Assembly: GCA_038120765.1 (NCBI GenBank)
Contig: JAYOMI010000001.1
Coordinates: forward strand, 1 to 64,000
Source: CAXBCP01 sp038120765
GTDB taxonomy: Bacteria; Pseudomonadota; Alphaproteobacteria; MPNO01; UBA830
Reading direction: 5' to 3'
DNA length: 64,000 nt
Of the stretch, positions 59,498 through 64,000 are shown piece by piece. Numbering within the stretch: position 1 is the first letter of the stretch; every line of letters starts with the position of its first letter. The position numbers and the translations under genes were made by a program. The notes under the pieces were generated by a model, which was not told the DNA's origin, made no database searches, and saw only the letters and a list, made by a program, of their open reading frames with translations.

Positions 59498-61120
59498 TCA
59501 CGCCTCCGGCACATTGCGGATATCCGTATTCGGGACCACGCCCGTGCGCCGCTGCTGGTGCGAGCGTTTGCCGTTGGTAATCCAGTCCCCCGCCGCGGCG
59601 CGGTCGGCCAGCGTATCCCATTCGGCCGACCAGTCGCCCAGCTCGTAGCCGTGCCATGGCGCTTCCGGCTTCAGGGGTGGCAGACCGAGCCTCTCCCACA
59701 GTTCCTTCGCGTGTTCCATATATTCCCGCTTCGGCAGGGCGAGCGGCGCCATATCGGCTTTCAGGGTCGCATCGATCAGCAGGGTCGCGTCTTCGGCCGC
59801 ACCGGATTTCGGGCCATGCCCTAACGGCCGGTGGCGCATCAGCTCGCAGTCTTCGGCAAGGTTCGCGCGGTAGCTCATCGCCCAGAAGACCGAATCCAGA
59901 TTATCAGGATCGATATCCTCGTTGACGGCGATCAGGTACTTGCCGACCGGCGCCTGGAACGACATCGCGCCATAGAGCGCCCGCCAAATTTCGGTGCGCG
60001 GCACCGATCTTTCGAACTGTATGACCAGCACCTTGCGTAGGTTGGTCAGAGGCTCGTGCATTGCGACGCGCCTGACGCCGCGCACACCCAGATGGCCGGT
60101 CAGGTGGCTCAGGAAAAGCGGCTCATAAGCCACGCGCTTGATGACCGAAGATTCCGACGGCGTGACCTGGCTGATGATCGACGTGAACACGGCATTGCGC
60201 CGCCGCGTAATGGCCGTGACGGTGAGAATAAAGTTGAACTCTTCCAGATTGATGTGGCCGTGGCTCTCGCCGAAAGGCCCTTCGGGCTCGAAATATTCGG
60301 GGTCGAGCAGACCTTCGATAACGATTTCGGCGTCGGCCGGGACCAGCAGGTCCGAGGTCCGCGCTTTTGCGACATGGATCGGCGCACCGGCTATCCCGCC
60401 GGCAACGCCCAGCTCGTCGATATCCTTCGCCAGCTTCTGCGGCGCGGCATAGGCCACCGGCGGCGGGCAGCCGATCACCATGGCGATCGGCATCGGCTCT
60501 CCGCGGGCGCGGTATTTTTCCCAATGCGCCGTGCCGCCCTGGCCAAGGTTCATGAACAGCTTCAGCCCGATCCGGTCGGGCGCCTTCAGCCCGCCGCGAT
60601 AGGTGCCGAGATTCTGGATGCCGGTATCAGGATCGCGGGTGACACAGGCGGTCGCGGTCAGGTAGGGGGCGGAATCGTATCCCGGGGTCGAGACCGGCAC
60701 CGGCAGCGCGTCCAGCCCCCTGCCCGATGTCAGGTCGGCGCCTTCATAAACGACATCCTGGCAGGCAGGGTTTTCCACGATCACCGGCGCGATGGGGTTG
60801 GCGATGGCGCTCGACCAGCAACTGCCGATTTCTGCTACCGGCACCCCCATCCCGATCGAATAAATCTCGGCATTACCCGCCAGCGCGCCCACCGCGACCG
60901 GTATATCGAACGCCCGGCCGTCTCCGCCCGTCACGTTGGTGAACAGGAACGCCTTGCGCTCCGCCTCCGGGATACCGCCGCGAAACTGCCAGCGGACAAG
61001 CGGGCTCAGCTCCGAATCCTTGTTGATCGGTGCATTTATGGTGGTCAGCAGGCCCGCGGCATCGAGCGCGGCCAGATGGTCCTGCATGTCATTGTAGCCG
61101 CGGGCTTTCGCGTCCGTCAT
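59498..61120 (-). CDS. UbiD family decarboxylase (copy 3)
   Basis: prFMN-dependent (de)carboxylase of 540 residues, longer than copies 1 and 2. Catalytic Arg about 175 in NLGTYRGGLK; Glu pair about 280 and 285 in PEGPFGESHGHI. Others: MVIGCPPPVAYAAPQKLAKD, EIVIEGLLDPEYFE, EDIDPDNLDSVFWAMSYRA. CGGAGGAACGGCCC precedes the ATG. First gene of a minus-strand operon with EamA permease, tartrate-type dehydrogenase, GST and zinc-ribbon protein, all with overlapping or nearly touching ends. The adjoining dehydrogenase suggests a hydroxy- or dicarboxylic acid route (inference). Confidence 0.93.
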   Translation of the reverse strand: MTDAKARGYNDMQDHLAALDAAGLLTTINAPINKDSELSPLVRWQFRGGIPEAERKAFLFTNVTGGDGRAFDIPVAVGALAGNAEIYSIGMGVPVAEIGSCWSSAIANPIAPVIVENPACQDVVYEGADLTSGRGLDALPVPVSTPGYDSAPYLTATACVTRDPDTGIQNLGTYRGGLKAPDRIGLKLFMNLGQGGTAHWEKYRARGEPMPIAMVIGCPPPVAYAAPQKLAKDIDELGVAGGIAGAPIHVAKARTSDLLVPADAEIVIEGLLDPEYFEPEGPFGESHGHINLEEFNFILTVTAITRRRNAVFTSIISQVTPSESSVIKRVAYEPLFLSHLTGHLGVRGVRRVAMHEPLTNLRKVLVIQFERSVPRTEIWRALYGAMSFQAPVGKYLIAVNEDIDPDNLDSVFWAMSYRANLAEDCELMRHRPLGHGPKSGAAEDATLLIDATLKADMAPLALPKREYMEHAKELWERLGLPPLKPEAPWHGYELGDWSAEWDTLADRAAAGDWITNGKRSHQQRRTGVVPNTDIRNVPEA

Positions 61121-61233
61121 GGGCCGTTCCTCCGTAGCGGCATGATGGATTGCAGCGGAGAGTCGGGCAAGAGGCGGCGATGACGCACAGGGCGGGGCTT
61201 GCTATATTCCCGTATCAATCAGGGAGAACGCAT

Positions 61234-62208
61234 ATGAAAGCGGCAGTCGTCGGCGAAACCGGTCTTGAGATCAGGGAAATCGATACACCGAAACCGGGCA
61301 CGGCGGAGGTTCTGATCCGGGTCAGGGCGTGCGGCCTGAACCGCGCCGACGCCATGGTGGCAAGCGGCATGTCCCACGGGCGCGCTGGCGGTCCGGGCAC
61401 GGTGCCGGGCATCGAATATGTCGGCGAGGTGGTCGAAGCAGGACCGGAAGTCCCGCACGTCAAACCGGGCGACCGCGTGATGTGCTCCGGCACCGAAGGC
61501 TGGGGCGAATACGCCACCGCCGACTGGGGCCGCACCATCCCGATCCCGGCCAACAACATGACCTGGACGCAGGCCGCGACCCTGCCGGTCGGTCTCCAGA
61601 CCATGCATAACGCGATCGTCACGGCGGGCCGGTTCAAAGCGGGCGAAGCGGTGATGATCCAGGGCGCCAGCACGGGGGTCGGCATGCTCGGCATGCAGAT
61701 CGCCAAGGCGCTGGGTGCAAAGCTTGTCGTCGGCTCGTCCACCAACCCGGAACGGCGCGCCCGGCTCACCGAATTCGGCGCCGATCTTGCCGTCGATTCG
61801 CAGGATCCCGGATGGGTCGATCAGGTGCTGGAAGCCACCGGCGGCGAAGGTGTCGACCTGATCGTCGACCAGGTGTCCGGTTATGTCGCCAACCAGAACA
61901 TGCAGGCGACGAAAATTCTCGGCCGGATCGTCAATGTCGGCCGCCTCGGCGGAACAACGGGGGATTTCAATTTCGACCTCCACGCCATGCGCCGCATCGA
62001 CTACATCGGCGTCACGTTCCGCACCCGTTCGGTCGAGGAAGTGCGCGAGATCGTCGCCGCGATGAAGGCCGATCTGTGGAATGCGGTCGAAGCGGGCGAC
62101 CTGTCGCTGCCCATCGACCGCGAATTCGCCTTCGACGATGCCGCCGAGGCGGTCGAGTACATGAAGGCGAACAGGCATTTCGGCAAGATCGTGATGAACC
62201 TGGACTGA
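61234..62208 (+). CDS. Zinc-independent MDR oxidoreductase (quinone oxidoreductase-like)
   Basis: Medium-chain dehydrogenase/reductase of 324 residues. The start MKAAVVGETGLEIREIDTPK at ATG 61234 follows AGGGAGAACGCAT. The GroES-like domain has ACGLNRADAMVASGM and PGIEYVGEVVEAGPEVPHVK; the Rossmann domain has MIQGASTGVGMLGMQIAKAL with the AxxGxG NADPH-type fingerprint. The zinc-binding cysteines of alcohol dehydrogenases are lacking, as in QOR. It is divergent from UbiD copy 3 (113 bases), which may indicate a shared regulatory region. Substrate likely an enone or quinone. Confidence 0.92.
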   Translation: MKAAVVGETGLEIREIDTPKPGTAEVLIRVRACGLNRADAMVASGMSHGRAGGPGTVPGIEYVGEVVEAGPEVPHVKPGDRVMCSGTEGWGEYATADWGRTIPIPANNMTWTQAATLPVGLQTMHNAIVTAGRFKAGEAVMIQGASTGVGMLGMQIAKALGAKLVVGSSTNPERRARLTEFGADLAVDSQDPGWVDQVLEATGGEGVDLIVDQVSGYVANQNMQATKILGRIVNVGRLGGTTGDFNFDLHAMRRIDYIGVTFRTRSVEEVREIVAAMKADLWNAVEAGDLSLPIDREFAFDDAAEAVEYMKANRHFGKIVMNLD

Positions 62209-62260
62209 CCGCCGCGACCACCCCGGAACGTCGCCGGCGCCTGTCAGCCGGCGGGAGACA

Positions 62261-63148
62261 TCACCCCGCCGGCGGCGCGACGCAGACCTGGTCCCAGCGA
62301 TAGCGTTCCTTCAGCGTGCCGAAATGCTCGAACACGTCGAGGATGACCTCGAAGGCAGGCTCGGTAATCTCGACATGGGGGCTCCATGTGCCGAGGTCCT
62401 TATAGGCGGCGATGCAGGTCGTCAGCACGTCCTCGTCGATATCGGGGAAATACGGACTTTCGGCAGCGGCGATCTCCTGTGCCGGGGTCTCGTTCATGTA
62501 AATGCGGGTTTTGCGGTAGGCGCGCATGAAAGCCTTCGCCATGTCGGTCTCCAGCCATTCGCGGGTGGCAGCAAGGCTCGAGAAACCGCACGGGCCGATC
62601 AGCGGACCGGACTGCGCGACCACGTGGCCGACCCCGTCTGCTTCAAGCTGCTGCGGAAACGGGCCCTGCTGCTGGACGTATTCGCCCACACCTGCGCGGA
62701 ACGCCGCATCGATATCGGCCGCCCCGCCGGGATGGATCAGGTTGATCTTGTCGACATCGATCCTGGCCTTATGGCAGGCGTATTTGAACATGGCGAGGGG
62801 CTGGCCACCGGAGAACGTGACCACATCGGCGCCCTCGAGCTTGTCCCAGGTAAAATCCTCGTCTTCGTCGCGACCGGTGATGAAAAAGCCGTCCATTTCG
62901 TTGATCTGCGCGAAATGCACGACGCTCGGCACTTCGCCCCTGGACAGCGGGCCGAACCCCTGACTCAACGCCGACTGGACGACATGGGCGGAACCGTCTT
63001 CCAGCGCCGCGATCGCGGACACGCCGGGCGGCGAGATCGACCATTCGGGCTCCAGCCCCTCTTCCTGCAGAAACCCGGCGGAGAATGTGGAAATCAGCGG
63101 CGAATAAAACGCCGAGAACAGGGTGAACTGGATATTGATCTTGGTCAC
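62261..63148 (-). CDS. NMT1/THI5-like ABC transporter substrate-binding-type protein
   Basis: Protein of 295 residues from GTG 63148, preceded by AAGGAC. NMT1/THI5 features: YSPLISTFSAGFLQEEGLEP, PPGVSAIAALEDGSAHVVQS, INLIHPGGAADIDAAFRAGV and GFSSLAATREWLETDMAKAF. It lacks a recognisable signal peptide, so export is in doubt; such proteins can bind pyrimidine precursors or sulfonates. No ABC permease or ATPase gene is adjacent. It converges with the MDR gene and is divergent from the TauD-type gene, where a sulfonate or taurine theme would fit but is not proven. Confidence 0.82.
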   Translation of the reverse strand: MTKINIQFTLFSAFYSPLISTFSAGFLQEEGLEPEWSISPPGVSAIAALEDGSAHVVQSALSQGFGPLSRGEVPSVVHFAQINEMDGFFITGRDEDEDFTWDKLEGADVVTFSGGQPLAMFKYACHKARIDVDKINLIHPGGAADIDAAFRAGVGEYVQQQGPFPQQLEADGVGHVVAQSGPLIGPCGFSSLAATREWLETDMAKAFMRAYRKTRIYMNETPAQEIAAAESPYFPDIDEDVLTTCIAAYKDLGTWSPHVEITEPAFEVILDVFEHFGTLKERYRWDQVCVAPPAG

Positions 63149-63304
63149 GGGCGATGTCCTTTTTCTTGCAAGAAATCCGGTACGTCGAACGTCTCACACG
63201 AAGCGCGATATGACAACGGCCCCGCCACAGCTTGGGATTGTCCGCCCGCCTGTGCGCCGGTAAGCTTTCTCGATAAACGCCCGCTCATAATAATGGAAAC
63301 GTTC

Positions 63305-64000
63305 ATGTCTACGCTCACCGTCACCCCCCGCACATCGGGAATAGGCGCAGAGATCACCGGCATCGATCTTTCCGAGCCCCTGACGGGGGCAAACCGGGGG
63401 GCGATCCAGGACGCGTTCGATACACACCGCCTGCTGATATTCCGCGACCAGTACCTGACCGTCGACCAGCATGTCGCGTTCAGTGAAAATTTCGGCAGGC
63501 TGGAAATATTTCCCGACCCGAAAGACATGGCGGACGGCCACAAGACCGTCCTTCGCGTCACCAATATCGACCGGGCGACCAACAGGCTCAAACCGGTGGA
63601 CGATCCGGGTCACAAATCGTTCACCCTCGGCACCAGCGACTGGCATATCGATTCCTCTTTCCGGACGCTGCCGTCCAAGGCATCCATGCTGTACGGCATC
63701 GAAATGCCGGCGGAGGGCGGCGACACGATGTTTGCCGATACCACGCTGGCCTATGACGCGCTGCCCGCGGCGCGCCGCAAGGAACTGGAGGACCTCATTG
63801 TAATTCACGATTTCGAGGAAACGCGACGTCGTCACGGTCTGCCGCCGCGGCCGCCCAAAGTCCAGGCCGCCACCCCGCCCGCGCGCCAGCCGCTGGTCGC
63901 CCAGCGCGATCACGACCGCCGCGCGCTTTTCANNNNNNNNNNGGCATGGACGATGCAGACGGACGGGCCCTTCTGGACGAGCTGAAAGAGTTCGCAACGC
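63305..64000 (+). CDS. TauD/TfdA family Fe(II)/2-oxoglutarate dioxygenase, partial
   Basis: N-terminal part of a dioxygenase that hydroxylates taurine, 2,4-D or similar acids. It starts MSTLTVTPRTSGIGAEITGI, then DLSEPL, HRLLIFRDQYLTVDQHVAFS, the metal pair in TSDWHIDSSFR (HxD), then MLYGIEMPAEGGDTMFADTT. ATG 63305 has TGGAAAC upstream; an in-frame ATG at 63293 is also possible. Ten Ns at 63933-63942 follow RRALF; after them GMDDADGRALLDELKEFAT continues in a different frame relative to the Ns, so the true gap is about 26-29 bases (2 more than a multiple of 3). The right end lies beyond the window. Confidence 0.9.
63933..63942. other. Assembly gap (10 Ns) inside the TauD-type gene
   Basis: Frames before and after disagree for a 10-base gap. 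Family spacing predicts roughly nine missing residues between RRALF and GMDDADG, so here sequence is really missing. Confidence 0.85.

Overview
The window looks like a chromosomal piece of an alphaproteobacterium, most likely a free-living or host-associated marine member of the Rhodospirillales-like lineages, from a draft or metagenome assembly. The grounds are the high GC content, the gene families (TctC/Bug binding protein, form II CO-dehydrogenase-like large subunit, hydantoinase B, TauD, several EamA permeases, cytochrome P450), an alphaproteobacterial-type palindromic repeat, de novo glycine betaine synthesis, and five runs of exactly ten Ns. No CRISPR array, insertion sequence, prophage or rRNA was seen. 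The taxonomic placement is inference.

0-9 kb: ettA (cut by the left edge), a hydantoinase B gene broken by a perfect 19-bp tandem duplication, a glutathione S-transferase, a two-gene YeeE/YedE sulfur-transport pair, a PEP-mutase/isocitrate-lyase-like protein without the usual catalytic cysteine, a TctC-type binding-protein gene with a premature TGA, then SDR, YtoQ and cupin genes ending in a strong terminator. 9-21 kb: OmpA-like protein, orphan CoxL-like subunit, cytosine-deaminase-like amidohydrolase, oligopeptidase B, MOSC protein, a CAU tRNA, two divergent secreted proteins with PEP-CTERM/VPLPA-like tails, and a lipoprotein next to a small unknown protein.

21-33.8 kb: a UbiD decarboxylase divergent from three EamA permeases; a four-gene cobalt nitrile-hydratase/thiocyanate-hydrolase-like cluster in which the beta subunit is split; and a MarR-headed catabolic cluster (bicupin dioxygenase, DapA-like lyase, alpha/beta hydrolase, MFS transporter, damaged cytochrome c, carboxymuconolactone-decarboxylase-like protein). 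Two copies of one operator-like sequence lie before marR and before the dioxygenase.

33.9-46 kb: a lower-GC island with an exported deaminase-fold protein and an exported ankyrin protein, a Rieske oxygenase with a direct repeat downstream, SIMPL, Sel1/SPOR, unknown, metallophosphoesterase and Sel1 genes, then a P450 and an HpaB-type monooxygenase divergent from a second MarR gene across a perfect palindrome.

46-64 kb: glycine betaine genes (BCCT transporter, sarcosine/dimethylglycine and glycine/sarcosine methyltransferases), two EamA permeases, a second UbiD, two more EamA permeases, an HD protein, and a tightly overlapping minus-strand operon of UbiD, EamA, tartrate-dehydrogenase-like enzyme, GST and a zinc-ribbon membrane protein. 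A quinone-oxidoreductase-like MDR enzyme, a THI5/NMT1-type binding protein and a partial TauD follow. The most striking pattern is that all three UbiD genes sit directly beside EamA permeases, eight of which occur in this window in two sequence subgroups.
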